Positions 53,213 through 61,694 are shown, counted from the stretch's first letter. The stretch: DNA of 64,000 nucleotides from Methanobacteriaceae archaeon (GCA_027318585.1 DAHVOW010000007.1:5459-69458); one strand, 5' to 3'. Translations and numbers: made by a program. The notes: generated from the sequence alone by a model not told the origin.

Positions 53213-53353
53213 ACGGCATATAAATGTGGACAAAAGCCAGGCGTAGGTCGTTACGTTTGTTTAGGTTGTGGAGAAGATTTATATCTTGATAATAGCACAG
53301 ACACACTTCCTCCCTGTGCTAGATGTAGTAAATGTCTTTTTAGAAGGGGTTAA
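53213..53353 (+). CDS. Small zinc-ribbon protein with apparent ACG start
   Basis: 46 residues: AYKCGQKPGVGRYVCLGCGE, then DTLPPCARCSKCLFRRG. The four ligands CxxC (16, 19) and CxxC (35, 38), with additional Cys at 5 and 41, form a zinc ribbon of the type seen in small bacterial and archaeal rubrerythrin-like or DUF1660-like proteins. No ATG, GTG or TTG precedes the domain in frame: a TAA lies just upstream of GGAGGTGGAAAT, and ACG 53213 sits 5 nt after GGAGGTG. ACG is therefore the likely start, giving MAYKCG. Confidence 0.7.
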   Translation, partial: TAYKCGQKPGVGRYVCLGCGEDLYLDNSTDTLPPCARCSKCLFRRG

Positions 53354-53466
53354 TCCCCTTATTTTTATAATAGTATAATCGGAATGAGATTATGTTTCCA
53401 ACTATTTATTAACCAAAACCAACTAAGTATTAACATTCAAGTAAAAACTTTATAGCCCAAATTCCA

Positions 53467-53480
53467 TACTTTATAAAGTA
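53467..53480. promoter_or_regulatory. 14-bp palindrome over the toxin-antitoxin promoter
   Basis: TACTTTATAAAGTA is a perfect palindrome containing a TATA box (TTTATAAA). It lies 38 nt before ATG 53518 of the Panacea gene. Position and symmetry fit an autoregulatory operator; TTTATAGCCC at 53448 is a weaker half-copy. Confidence 0.5.
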
Positions 53481-53517
53481 GTGTCAGTAGTGTATTTTTG
53501 TTGTGGGGGCACCTACA

Positions 53518-54042
53518 ATGCTGGAAATGAAAATGAAAAATAATTTTAACAAGAAGAAGTTTAAACAGGTTCTACATTATCTCATTAGCCGTTGCGGTGA
53601 ATTGGATAATGTGGGGAAGACTGTATTTTATAAACTTCTTTACTTTGCTGATTTTAACTATTACGAGTTGCACGAAGATAAATTAACTGGTGAAACCTAT
53701 CGTAAACTTCCCCGCGGCCCAGCTCCATCGCATTTTGATGAAGCTGCATCTGAATTGGAGAATGAGGGTAAAATCCGGCCATTTGATGATGTATTCTTTG
53801 GTTACCACCAGCACCGTTTCCAGTCCCTCGCTGCGCCTCAGCTGGATTTAATCTCCAGGGAGGAGTTAGAAGTGATCGATGCAGTAATAAGCAAATGTTC
53901 CCTAATGACTGCCCGGGAAGCCAGTGATTATTCCCATGAGGATATGCCCTACCGGGCCACAGATGACCTGGAAATCATCGATTACGAACTAGTTTTCTAT
54001 CGCGATCCCAAATTTTCCGTACGGGTATACATAGATGACTGA
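53518..54042 (+). CDS. Panacea-domain antitoxin
   Basis: About 174 residues with the Panacea (SocA/DUF4065) fold: KKFKQVLHYLISRCGELDNVGKTVFYKLLYFADFNYYELHE, then LTGETYRKLPRGPAPSHFDEAASEL and a C-terminal helix-loop region. Panacea proteins neutralise many unrelated toxins. ATG 53518 (GGGGG 8 nt upstream) is preferred over GTG 53503, which lies at the predicted transcription start. Its end overlaps the toxin-like gene by 8 nt, so the pair is one toxin-antitoxin operon. Confidence 0.85.
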   Translation: MLEMKMKNNFNKKKFKQVLHYLISRCGELDNVGKTVFYKLLYFADFNYYELHEDKLTGETYRKLPRGPAPSHFDEAASELENEGKIRPFDDVFFGYHQHRFQSLAAPQLDLISREELEVIDAVISKCSLMTAREASDYSHEDMPYRATDDLEIIDYELVFYRDPKFSVRVYIDD

Positions 54043-54394
54043 TTTTGATGAGCTCCCCGAGTTCTCCAGGGAGTTAGGAAAGCTTTCCCGCAAATATAGA
54101 AGTCTTCCTAATGATATAGAATTATTCAAAAAGGTTTTAATGACCACACTCCCCAACCACCCTTCAGGAACAGTCCGCATTTCAGATTTAGGCGAAAAAG
54201 TTCAAATACCAGTCTATAAAGTTAAAAGTTTCCGTTGCGCATCTTTAAAGGGTAAAGGAAGTAGGAGTGGTATTCGTTTAATTTATGCCTTTATTGAAGA
54301 TGCTTGTAGCGTTGTTTTCATTGAAATTTATCACAAAAACAGAAAAGAGAATGAAGATAAAGCTAGAATTTTCCGTAATTTTCAAGAGATATGA
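54035..54394 (+). CDS. RelE/ParE-like toxin
   Basis: 119 residues. FSRELGKLSRKYRSLPNDIELFKK is the typical helix start; the middle strands PVYKVKSFRCASLKGKGSRSGIRLIYAFIEDACSVVFIEIYHKNRKENEDKARI match RelE-family ribonuclease/gyrase toxins, with the conserved Arg in SGIRLIY and a basic/aromatic C-terminal strand (IYHKNRKEN). It overlaps the Panacea gene by 8 nt, which fixes the pairing. Confidence 0.82.
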   Translation: MTDFDELPEFSRELGKLSRKYRSLPNDIELFKKVLMTTLPNHPSGTVRISDLGEKVQIPVYKVKSFRCASLKGKGSRSGIRLIYAFIEDACSVVFIEIYHKNRKENEDKARIFRNFQEI

Positions 54395-54741
54395 TCGTGG
54401 TCAATTAGGTAGGCGATTAAGTCGTCAATTAGTTTATGTTGTTATCCAATCTCTCTGTTGAAGTTGAATTAAAGATTTTAACCTAGTTATGTTGGCAGTT
54501 AACTTGTGGAACACAAGTTCAGATTAGGTTCGTGATTGACTTCATGAATATTCCCGATTAGGTTCCTAATTAGCTTCGTGATTAACGTAAACTAGTACTA
54601 GACTCTACACCTACATTTAGAAAATAAAATGCCTTACTAATCCCTTGGAATTCCTCTTGATCGGGATAAACTATTTTTACAAGCAGGAAAAGGAACATTC
54701 ATAAAAAGAAATTATATTAAGCATTTAAAGGAGCCCAAAAC
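54395..54741. other. Intergenic region with inverted and direct short repeats
   Basis: About 350 bases without a gene. A perfect 8-bp inverted repeat AACTTGTG/CACAAGTT (54501-54519, loop GAA) could be a terminator for the toxin operon. Then GATTAGGTTC occurs at 54522 and 54556, and TTCGTGATT at 54529 and 54575: decayed tandem repeats of unknown origin. The A/T-rich end contains the promoter and RBS (AAAGGAG) of the next gene. Confidence 0.45.
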
Positions 54742-55020
54742 ATGATCGAAGTGGAAGGAATGATGGCAGAAGAAAGCCCCCTGCTGGTAACCTTTGATGG
54801 TAAATTTCTGGAAATCTTTTACCGGTCGGGGATGAAATTTGAGTATGGGAAATATCCCATACAGTGGATTGAAAAGATGGAAACCAGGGAAATGGGAGGC
54901 CGGGTATTGAACTACACCATGAAATTCCAGGCCCCGGTTGGCTTTTTCACCTTTGAAAGTGGTGGCGAAAATCTGGATGAGCTGGTAGATGCAGTTAATG
55001 CTGCCATCAATACATTCTAA
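54742..55020 (+). CDS. Small soluble hypothetical protein
   Basis: 92 residues from ATG 54742 after AAAGGAGCC. Alternating strands (LLVTFDGKFLEIFYRSGMKFEYGKYPIQWIEKMETRE, YTMKFQAPVGFFTFESGGENLDELVDAVNAAI) suggest a PH-like/SHOCT-neighbour fold; no firm family. It stands alone, convergent with the secreted Cys protein. Confidence 0.68.
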   Translation: MIEVEGMMAEESPLLVTFDGKFLEIFYRSGMKFEYGKYPIQWIEKMETREMGGRVLNYTMKFQAPVGFFTFESGGENLDELVDAVNAAINTF

Positions 55021-55146
55021 AAAATTAGCGAAATTTATAGCTCGAATAGTGGGCGTTTGATCCGCCCACCTACAAATAAAAAAAGTTTGAAGGTTACAAG
55101 GCATAACCTTCACCAAGTTTTAAAAAGCCAGAATTCATTTCCTGAC

Positions 55147-55488
55147 TTAGCTCTGGTTGTTGCGGTTTTTCTGACCATAGCGATGCTGGTCTCCGTCACA
55201 ATCACCACAGTTTCCGGCGTTGTTATTTTTTTGACCGTATTGGTGTTGTTCCCCGTTACCGCTGTTTTTCTGACCATGCTGGTATTTGTGCTGGTCTCCG
55301 TCACAGTCACAGTCACCATTGGATTTGCAGTTGGTCTTATCGCACGTTTTTTGTGCCGTGCTGGTCTGGGTTTGAGTGGTAGTCTGGTTTTGCACCTGAT
55401 CAGTGGTGTTGTTAGTCTGGGTCAGGGCAAAGGCCGGTACCACGCTGATCATCATGACCAGGGCACAGAGTACTGCTACTTTTTTCAC
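55147..55488 (-). CDS. Secreted Cys/Asn/Gln-rich repeat protein
   Basis: About 113 residues from GTG 55488, 6 nt after GGAGGTG; a longer ATG start (55551) lacks a ribosome-binding site. Signal peptide KKVAVLCALVMMISVVPAFA; then a Thr/Gln-rich linker and a tail with repeats of the form DGDQHKY-x-HGQKN, EQHQYGQKN and DGDQHRYGQKN plus six cysteines (CDKTNC, DCDCDGD, CGDCDGD). The tail could bind metal or be cross-linked at the surface. No family recognised. Confidence 0.72.
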   Translation of the reverse strand: MKKVAVLCALVMMISVVPAFALTQTNNTTDQVQNQTTTQTQTSTAQKTCDKTNCKSNGDCDCDGDQHKYQHGQKNSGNGEQHQYGQKNNNAGNCGDCDGDQHRYGQKNRNNQS

Positions 55489-55575
55489 GATTTTCACCTC
55501 CGATCTTGGGTAAAATAAAATAAGACTGGATAATATAAAGGATTTTTCCAAGTTTACACCCAGATCTCTACCAGA

Positions 55576-55923
55576 TTAAACCCGGGTCACCCAGATCAGG
55601 ATCAGGAAGGCGAAAAATTCTATTATATTCAAAAAGAAGATGGGAAGGCCCATCCCTGGCCCCCGGAAGCTCTGGTAGTATAGTAGAAATCCGGTGAAAA
55701 GCACGTTCTGCAGTAAGAGTAACAGGGCGAAGGCTAGAAGTCCGAAGGTGAATTTGGATTTGAATTCCCGGTAGCTTTGCAGGTACATGTATATTAGAAT
55801 GATTAACAGGCCTATGTTGGCAAGTCCCACCACGATATCAAGAGTTAAGAATTGAGAGTTCGCCAGCCCCATCCCGGCTCCTGCTTGTTTTCCATGTCCT
55901 ACCTGCATCTTGATCACCTTCAT
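55576..55923 (-). CDS. Small membrane protein (three helices)
   Basis: 115 residues: a short Gly/Ala-rich outer segment, then helices LTLDIVVGLANIGLLIILIYMYL, FTFGLLAFALLLLLQNVLFTGFLLYY and IFFLNIIEFFAFLILIWVTRV. Unknown function. It overlaps the following HTH regulator by 4 nt, a common pairing in Methanobacteria where a small membrane protein is encoded with its ArsR-type regulator. Confidence 0.72.
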   Translation of the reverse strand: MKVIKMQVGHGKQAGAGMGLANSQFLTLDIVVGLANIGLLIILIYMYLQSYREFKSKFTFGLLAFALLLLLQNVLFTGFLLYYQSFRGPGMGLPIFFLNIIEFFAFLILIWVTRV

Positions 55924-56201
55924 TTCTTACTTTTACTGAGAATTTCCAAAAATAGGGAGTAATTTTCCTCCAGATCATTGGATAAAAAGTACTGGGCTCC
56001 ATACTTCTCCACCGCAGACTTCACAATTAACTTATGATCCTCCAAGACATCCACGTGATGTTTGATGGTCTTGTAATCAAGTTCAAGTTCTCGGGAAAGC
56101 TGATTAACATTATAGGGCCGGTCATGGATGGCCTGGATAATCCGGGCCCGATTGAGCCCACCCCTGCTACCCGCAATCAGATACCATAGAACCCTCTTCA
56201 T
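55920..56201 (-). CDS. ArsR-family winged-helix regulator
   Basis: About 93 residues from ATG 56201 (KRVLWYLIAGSRGGLNRARII): RARIIQAIHDRPYNVNQLSRELELDYKTIKHHVDVLEDHKLI carries the recognition helix DYKTIKHHVDVLE typical of this archaeal ArsR group. An upstream ATG (56288) would add an improbable 29-residue extension. It is 4 nt from the membrane-protein gene and probably controls it. Confidence 0.8.
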   Translation of the reverse strand: MKRVLWYLIAGSRGGLNRARIIQAIHDRPYNVNQLSRELELDYKTIKHHVDVLEDHKLIVKSAVEKYGAQYFLSNDLEENYSLFLEILSKSKK

Positions 56202-56398
56202 AAAACACCACATGCCAATGTCGATAGAAATTATATGAGTTTTAATACCTAAAATCAGTTTTCTTGTTTCGGGTATCAATATCTTCAATTAATTGATAGG
56301 CATGATCTCTTCCATGCCCACCCCAGAATGGAAGTTCCTAGTTCTTTAAACAGCGTTCAATGGGGGAAAATTCGATCCGGTCATTGCGGGCCAGGCAT

Positions 56399-56906
56399 TT
56401 ATTCGACTTCAAAACTGTCGATTATGACTTGGAAGTTCTCATCATCAAACTCCTCTTTCGGGGCCTCGAATAAGAGTTCGTAGGTATTGTTGTTTTTGCT
56501 GAAGGTTATGGTTTCCACTTTATAGCCCCACATGGGTGGCCATATGCTGTACACATCAAAGACCTGTAGGTGGGCGTCCTGGCCATCGATGGTGATGGTC
56601 TGGTTGGATATTTTAGTCCAACCAAGGGGATTAATAGTTATATTCATCTGGTTTTGCATCCCTTCCTCTGATATGCCATAATTGGGGGTTATCTGGACCT
56701 GGAATGGTGATATGCTGAGAAATGAAAATCCAGGTTTTGAGGCAGAAATGATGTCGCTCGTGTTTAGTTTATTCGTAGGATATGGTCCTGGAGGAGGGAT
56801 AATTAAAACTAACACCATTAATAGAATAATTACTGGTGTTATTATCACTGGCACTGACAATGCCAGTGACTGAGACCATTAATGCGAGAACTAGAAAGCT
56901 AACCAC
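56399..56906 (-). pseudogene. PsbP-like secreted protein gene with a frameshift
   Basis: Two frames must be joined to make one protein. In frame 2, GTG 56906 gives a signal peptide (VVSFLVLALMVSVTGIVSASD) and NNTSNYSINGVSFNYPSSRTIS; in frame 1 the rest follows, LNTSDIISASKPGFSFLSISPF to the end IIDSFEVE. The frames meet near 56778, where one extra base disrupts the reading. PsbP-like domains of this kind occur as secreted proteins in Methanobacteria. The intact long frame alone (56860 downstream) would lack its signal. Sequencing error or true pseudogene; no other damage is seen. Confidence 0.65.
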
Positions 56907-57030
56907 GATTTTCCCGATTTTTCTTCAGATACCATCATATACACCTAGTCCAATAGTAAGTTATTTATTAATACTTTTCATATATAATAGAATACTTACT
57001 CTATGTTTTTAACCAGAAGGGTGTATTATT

Positions 57031-57864
57031 ATGAACATCAAGGACATCATTGTTGATTCGGCCCAGTATCCCCTTTCTGACCTGAAAAAATTTTTTATAC
57101 TGGTAATTATCCTTTTGATCACGCAGTTATGGGTTTTAGCTTCTTCATTTGATGCAGCACAGTTACTAATTTGGATTTTGATGTTAACTGGTTTTATAGC
57201 CGGATTTTTAGTTAACGGCTACTTCTTTAGAATTATTGAATACGCCCTTGAAGATCGGGTGGTTTTACCTGATTTTACGGACTGGAGCACTATGTTCCTG
57301 GATGGATTAAAGGTATTTCTGGTGGAAGTATTATATTTGCTTCCAGCTATCCTGGTTGCAATTTTTCTTTTAATCTCTTCTGCGGGGTATTTAGCAGCTG
57401 AGGGTTTTGAATTAAATGCGTTGCTACTCAGTTTAGCCCAGTCTAAAATCCTGGAATTAATATTAAATGTAATTATAATTTTAACCCAAACTCACCTACC
57501 CCCAGAATATCTGTATGGACTAGTTTACCTCCTGGTAATCTCTCCCCTCTTTTTCTTGGCCCTAGGTCTTATGGCCAACTACGACGGGGAACTGAGGGCG
57601 GCATTTAGATTCCGCGAAATATTCAATGATATAGCGGGAATTGGATGGATTAAGTTAATAACTTGGTATTTAGTTACTGGCCTTGTCGTACTCCTGACAA
57701 TTGTGGTTTTAATTGTTTTACTATCCTACATTTTATCTGTTGTTGGTTTGGATATATTCTATACAGTTGCGGATGTCCTTTATTATGTCATCTTAGCCTA
57801 CTTTTACCTATTTTTGGCCCGATCATTAGCTTTGATTTACATTTCAGGACAGAAATCATTGTAG
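57031..57864 (+). CDS. DUF4013-type membrane protein
   Basis: 277 residues, about six helices, with the family's opening MNIKDIIVDSAQYPLSDLKKFFILVII and GYFFRIIEYALEDRVVLPDFTDW. DUF4013 proteins are archaeal membrane proteins of unknown function. ATG 57031 lies after GAAGGGTG. It stands alone in the plus direction, before the patatin gene. Confidence 0.78.
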   Translation: MNIKDIIVDSAQYPLSDLKKFFILVIILLITQLWVLASSFDAAQLLIWILMLTGFIAGFLVNGYFFRIIEYALEDRVVLPDFTDWSTMFLDGLKVFLVEVLYLLPAILVAIFLLISSAGYLAAEGFELNALLLSLAQSKILELILNVIIILTQTHLPPEYLYGLVYLLVISPLFFLALGLMANYDGELRAAFRFREIFNDIAGIGWIKLITWYLVTGLVVLLTIVVLIVLLSYILSVVGLDIFYTVADVLYYVILAYFYLFLARSLALIYISGQKSL

Positions 57865-57937
57865 ACTCTTTTTTCACCCTCTGTAAAAGTGAGGAAAGTT
57901 TATAATGATGAGTTTTAATAATTAACACCGTGATAAA

Positions 57938-58816
57938 ATGAGTTCTGATAAATCCAAAGCACTGGTATTAAGTGGTGGAGGCATTACCGGCATCGCCTGG
58001 GAAATAGGTCTTCTGTTGGGATTGGAAGAGGGAGGAGTAGATGTCACCGCAGTGGACCTTATTGTTGGGACTTCAGCGGGTTCCAGTGTAGGGGCCCAGA
58101 TCACCAGTGGCCTCAGCTTGGAAGAACTCTACCAGCTGCAACTGGTACCCATCCAGGAAACCATGGAAAGACCGGTGGAGTTTGATGGTAACCAGTTCCG
58201 TCAGATGATGGCTGCGGCCATTATGAGCTCCCCCGACCCCCAGACAGCCCGGATAAGAATTGGAGAAGCAGCCCTAGACGCCCCTACCATGTCTGAAGAG
58301 GAGCGCCTGGAGTTACTGGCCTCCCGGCTGCCTAGCCAAGAATGGGCTGAAGAAATTCGGCTGGTTATTAACACCGTTGATGCCCAGACTGGGGAATGGG
58401 TAGCCCTTGACCGAGACTCCGGAGTTTCACTTCTTCTGGCCGTGGCGGCCAGTTCCGCAGTCCCTGGTCTTTATCCACCCACCACCATCAAGGAGCGTAA
58501 ATATATCGACGGAGGAATGAGTTCCGGAACCAACGCCGATGTGGCGAAGGGCCAGGATCTGGTCCTGATCCTGGTGGCCGAGCCCACCATGACCGCCCCG
58601 GCCATGGGACCCACCATGCACCGCATCACATTCCAGGAAGAACTAAAAGAATTAGAAAACTCAGGATCCCAGGTGATGGTTATTTCCCCGGATGAAGTTG
58701 CACTGGAGGCTAAGGGGCTTAATCCCATGGTTCCAGAAAAAAGAATCGACGCTGCCCAGGCCGGGCGTCGTCAGGGACGGGAAATAGCCCCGGAAGTTAA
58801 GAAGTTTTGGGGATAA
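57938..58816 (+). CDS. Patatin-like phospholipase
   Basis: 292 residues of the patatin/RssA fold: oxyanion loop LSGGGITGIAWEIG, nucleophile GTSAGSS (Ser in GxSxG), and the catalytic Asp in YIDGGMSSGTNADVAKG. Acts on acyl esters in known members; in an ether-lipid archaeon the natural substrate is unclear. ATG 57938 follows GTGATAAA. Good composition, not obviously transferred. Confidence 0.88.
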   Translation: MSSDKSKALVLSGGGITGIAWEIGLLLGLEEGGVDVTAVDLIVGTSAGSSVGAQITSGLSLEELYQLQLVPIQETMERPVEFDGNQFRQMMAAAIMSSPDPQTARIRIGEAALDAPTMSEEERLELLASRLPSQEWAEEIRLVINTVDAQTGEWVALDRDSGVSLLLAVAASSAVPGLYPPTTIKERKYIDGGMSSGTNADVAKGQDLVLILVAEPTMTAPAMGPTMHRITFQEELKELENSGSQVMVISPDEVALEAKGLNPMVPEKRIDAAQAGRRQGREIAPEVKKFWG

Positions 58817-58834
58817 ATAACAAGATTAAACTTT

Positions 58835-59125
58835 TTAATTATTCTTTTTGGAACTTTGCTTAGTTTTTATCTTATTCTGGCCGGGATTAACCATGGATTT
58901 TTGTTTTTTCAATTGGGACTGATCTGAATTATTATTTTTCTTCTGGTCCTGGTTAGTTTCATTTGAGATGTCCACCGAACTTTCAGGGGCAGTGGTTTTA
59001 ATAGAATCCTGGGGAAGAGCAGGGGTTTTACCTACGTCTGAGGATATGGCGGGAATGGAAATGGCAGCCACGCTGACACCAATGGCCGCCCAGATAATTA
59101 TAACAAATAAGGTGATCTTCTTCAA
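58835..59125 (-). CDS. Secreted low-complexity protein, paralogue 1
   Basis: 96 residues. Signal sequence MKKITLFVIIIWAAIGVSVAAISIP, nearly the same as in the next two genes, followed by a Lys/Asn/Gln-rich disordered tail (DQKKNNNSDQSQLKKQK). No domain. One of three neighbours sharing only the leader, so the leader is likely a targeting or anchoring module. Confidence 0.68.
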   Translation of the reverse strand: MKKITLFVIIIWAAIGVSVAAISIPAISSDVGKTPALPQDSIKTTAPESSVDISNETNQDQKKNNNSDQSQLKKQKSMVNPGQNKIKTKQSSKKNN

Positions 59126-59219
59126 ATAATCTCACCATGTCTATTATCTTAAAATTATCATATAAATTGTTCAGTGATAGAACAGTTCCCATATCAATCT
59201 TCATAAAAAATTAAAATAA

Positions 59220-60071
59220 CTACTGTGACTCATCTTCTGAGTAAACAAATACAGCACTATCCTTGGATACCCGGTTGTCATCGGCAGGATAGTCAGTATA
59301 CACCAGGATGTAGTATTCGGTATTGTCCACGGGCATAAAGGTCAACAACTTACTGATGGTAAATGTACCTATGCTATAAGAGAAGGTCCCGGACTGCAGA
59401 ACATTAGTATGGTCGGATGCCGAGTCCGCGCTGATCTCATAGAACCCATCACCAACCACGTTATCATTCTGGTTGGTTATCTCTGCAGTGAACTGAGCGT
59501 TGCTGAAACTCAGCTCATCCACCAAATATTTATTACCATTACCAGGATTGGTTTCATTGGTAGTGTTGGTTTCGGTTGTATTGGTATCTATCACAGTGGT
59601 GTTGGTTTCTGGGGTAGTGTTGGTAACAGTGGTGTTAGTGGTGTTGGTATCTATTACGGTAATATTGGTCTTTATTTCCTCTTTAGGGGGCTCTACTATG
59701 GTCTTGGTTTCAGTGGGGGCTTTATCAGTACTCACTACTTTATCAGTATTTATGACTACCGGCTCCACTTTTACCTGGATTAATGATACAAATGGGGCAT
59801 TACCAGTAAGCGAGTTCAGCTGCACTTGTACTAATGCCACTAATGGTGATAAAACATCTAATGATAGATTTATGTTGGTTCCATTAGTTAATGTATTATT
59901 AAGAGTATCAGTCAAGGGTATGGGGTTATTCTGTTGAATTAAAGGATTCTCTCTTTCAAAAACAGGTTTTTGGGCCTCTGTCGGATCTGATGAGACGGGT
60001 ATGTAAATGGCAGCCACGCTCATACCAATGGCTGCCCAGAGTATGAATACAAAAAGCGTAATTCTTTTCAT
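59220..60071 (-). CDS. Secreted Thr/Asn-rich protein, paralogue 2
   Basis: 283 residues. Leader MKRITLFVFILWAAIGMSVAAIYIP, then a short domain with many Asn-x-Thr sequons (TNTTNTTVTNTTPETNTT and similar), a strong candidate for N-glycosylation, and a C-terminal beta domain (LVDELSFSNAQFTAEITNQNDN ... GTFSYSIGTFTISKLLTFMP, SEDESQ). Function unknown; a glycosylated surface stalk with a globular head is the simplest reading. Confidence 0.72.
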   Translation of the reverse strand: MKRITLFVFILWAAIGMSVAAIYIPVSSDPTEAQKPVFERENPLIQQNNPIPLTDTLNNTLTNGTNINLSLDVLSPLVALVQVQLNSLTGNAPFVSLIQVKVEPVVINTDKVVSTDKAPTETKTIVEPPKEEIKTNITVIDTNTTNTTVTNTTPETNTTVIDTNTTETNTTNETNPGNGNKYLVDELSFSNAQFTAEITNQNDNVVGDGFYEISADSASDHTNVLQSGTFSYSIGTFTISKLLTFMPVDNTEYYILVYTDYPADDNRVSKDSAVFVYSEDESQ

Positions 60072-60187
60072 CAGATCCCCTTGATATGCTATCTTTTTAA
60101 TGATTAATAAATGTTGTACAATAATTGTAAAATTGTTTATGATAAACTTAATTTCTTTTTAAAGCAATGAAAAAGAGTTTAAAGAAA

Positions 60188-60727
60188 TTAATTATGGGCA
60201 TGGTGCCGGGAAATTTTATGGGGGTTATGAATCATATGGTAGTGCCGGTGGTACTTATTATGGTAATCGGGGGTATAATTAGGGATATGGCCGGGTTTAA
60301 TGGAAGAGTTCTTTTTGATGTCAGAAGAGCTGGTGTCCTTGTCTGTGTTGGAGGGGGTGTCTGGGGTGCTGGTGTCCTTACTGGTGTCGGTGTTTGTACC
60401 AGTGGAAGGAGTTGTAGGGGAAGGACTGATGGGAGTTATGGTGGCCGGGAGATTTATAGTTGGAATGTTCACCGTGTTCTGGGGACTGGTAACTAATGAA
60501 TCAGAACTGGGGGAGATCTCAAAGTAATCTTTGTTTAATTCGCCCTGGATTAAGGAAACCAGGGGTAAGGAAAAATTGAAATCATTTCCCAAAATATCAC
60601 CAGTTGCTGAGTTTAGGGTGTTAAAGAGAAGTTCCTCGGAATCGGAAAGAATTGGAATATAAATAGCACTTAAACTAACTCCGATGGCAACCCATAATAC
60701 CAGAACTGATAAGCTAATCTTTTCCAA
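60188..60727 (-). CDS. Secreted Thr/Pro/His-rich protein, paralogue 3
   Basis: 179 residues. Leader MEKISLSVLVLWVAIGVSLSAIYIP, a Ser/Thr/Pro-rich middle (TPISPSPTTPSTGTNTDTSK), and a histidine- and tyrosine-rich tail (KPGHIPNYTPDYHNKYHRHY, then several more His). The tail could bind metal. Same leader as the two previous genes; the third member of the tandem family. Confidence 0.68.
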   Translation of the reverse strand: MEKISLSVLVLWVAIGVSLSAIYIPILSDSEELLFNTLNSATGDILGNDFNFSLPLVSLIQGELNKDYFEISPSSDSLVTSPQNTVNIPTINLPATITPISPSPTTPSTGTNTDTSKDTSTPDTPSNTDKDTSSSDIKKNSSIKPGHIPNYTPDYHNKYHRHYHMIHNPHKISRHHAHN

Positions 60728-60956
60728 ATAAATTCTCCTATATTAAGACTAATCGTATATGTTCATGTCTTTAAATAAATAATTTACTACTATTAACCCC
60801 ATTCTAACAGAACATAGTCTCTACCGTTAAAATATATTGTTGTTGGCTCCATGTTAATTGAATAGGTCCCTAAAAATTTGAAGATTAGGTCCTATCTATT
60901 TTTGAAAAATAAGTTCCTAGGGTGAATTGAAATAATCCAATTCCACCATGGATAAT

Positions 60957-61694
60957 TCATTTATTCCCCACATACAATCCATAACCAAAGTAACGGTTGA
61001 ATCCCGGCGGCATATGCCTGGCCTCTCTAGATAACCGGTGCACTGATCTTCTATACTCCGGATCATTAAGGTACAAACGGAGGAAACGGCCCCCAGATCC
61101 GGAAGAAGTCCCTGCTCTGCAGTTCCAAGTCTCCCCTAACTTTCTGGCGGTACTTGATAGCATGCACAGAACTCTTTATATTTGTAAAACCAGCTTTCTT
61201 GAGGAGTGCTAGCCAACCATCTTCCGATTCATGATTCACTCCCATAACTCTCTGTAATAATCCTCAATCTCAGGTGAAGGATTAACTAGCCAGATAATCT
61301 CATTGATGCCCATCATGCCCAGTTTTCAGCACCCTATAATATTCAGAAATAAATCGGGATTTATCAGTGAATCCAGTTACAGTCTAAGATATTACCGCAT
61401 AAAATTCTCATCCGGGAATTTGAGATTCTCTGCATCCCCCACCATAAATTCTACATGGGGGTTCTGTTTTTCCTGGGCTCTTGCCACCATCTCCTCTGAC
61501 AAATCTATACCCGTAACCTGGCTACCGGTAAACTCCTGTATCCTAATGGCTGAAACTCCGTTCCCGGAACCCACCACCAGCACCTGATCAGATTTTTCCA
61601 CCTGACAGAGCTCCAGAAGTCTTCTGGTAGCTTTTAACCCGCCCATGTGCTTGGTTATACCTACTTTAGCCTGTATCTCAAAATAACCGTACAT
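60957..61694 (-). pseudogene. Decayed SAM-dependent methyltransferase
   Basis: The intact start (ATG 61694) encodes a SAM domain, VLVVGSGNGVSAIRIQEFTG and GIDLSEEMVARAQE with EFMVGDAENLKFPDENF, then stops at about 61392. The rest of the protein can be read downstream in shifting frames: EYYRVLKTG and INEIIWLVNPSPEIEDYYRELW (about 61240-61350), ALLKKAGFTNIKSSVHAIKYRQKVRGD (about 61125-61210), and NDPEYRRSVHRLSREARHMP to the end at 60957. At least three frameshifts or stops separate these. It begins right at the SRPBCC stop, so it was once the last gene of that operon. Confidence 0.75.

Noticed and set aside
56850..56876. Perfect 9-bp inverted repeat (TCACTGGCA/TGCCAGTGA)
   Set aside because: It lies within the signal-peptide coding part of the PsbP-like gene and is probably coincidental, not an operator.
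60167..60527. Plus-strand Gly/Val-rich frames
   Set aside because: Complement of the Thr/Pro/His codons of the secreted paralogue 3; composition is a strand artefact.
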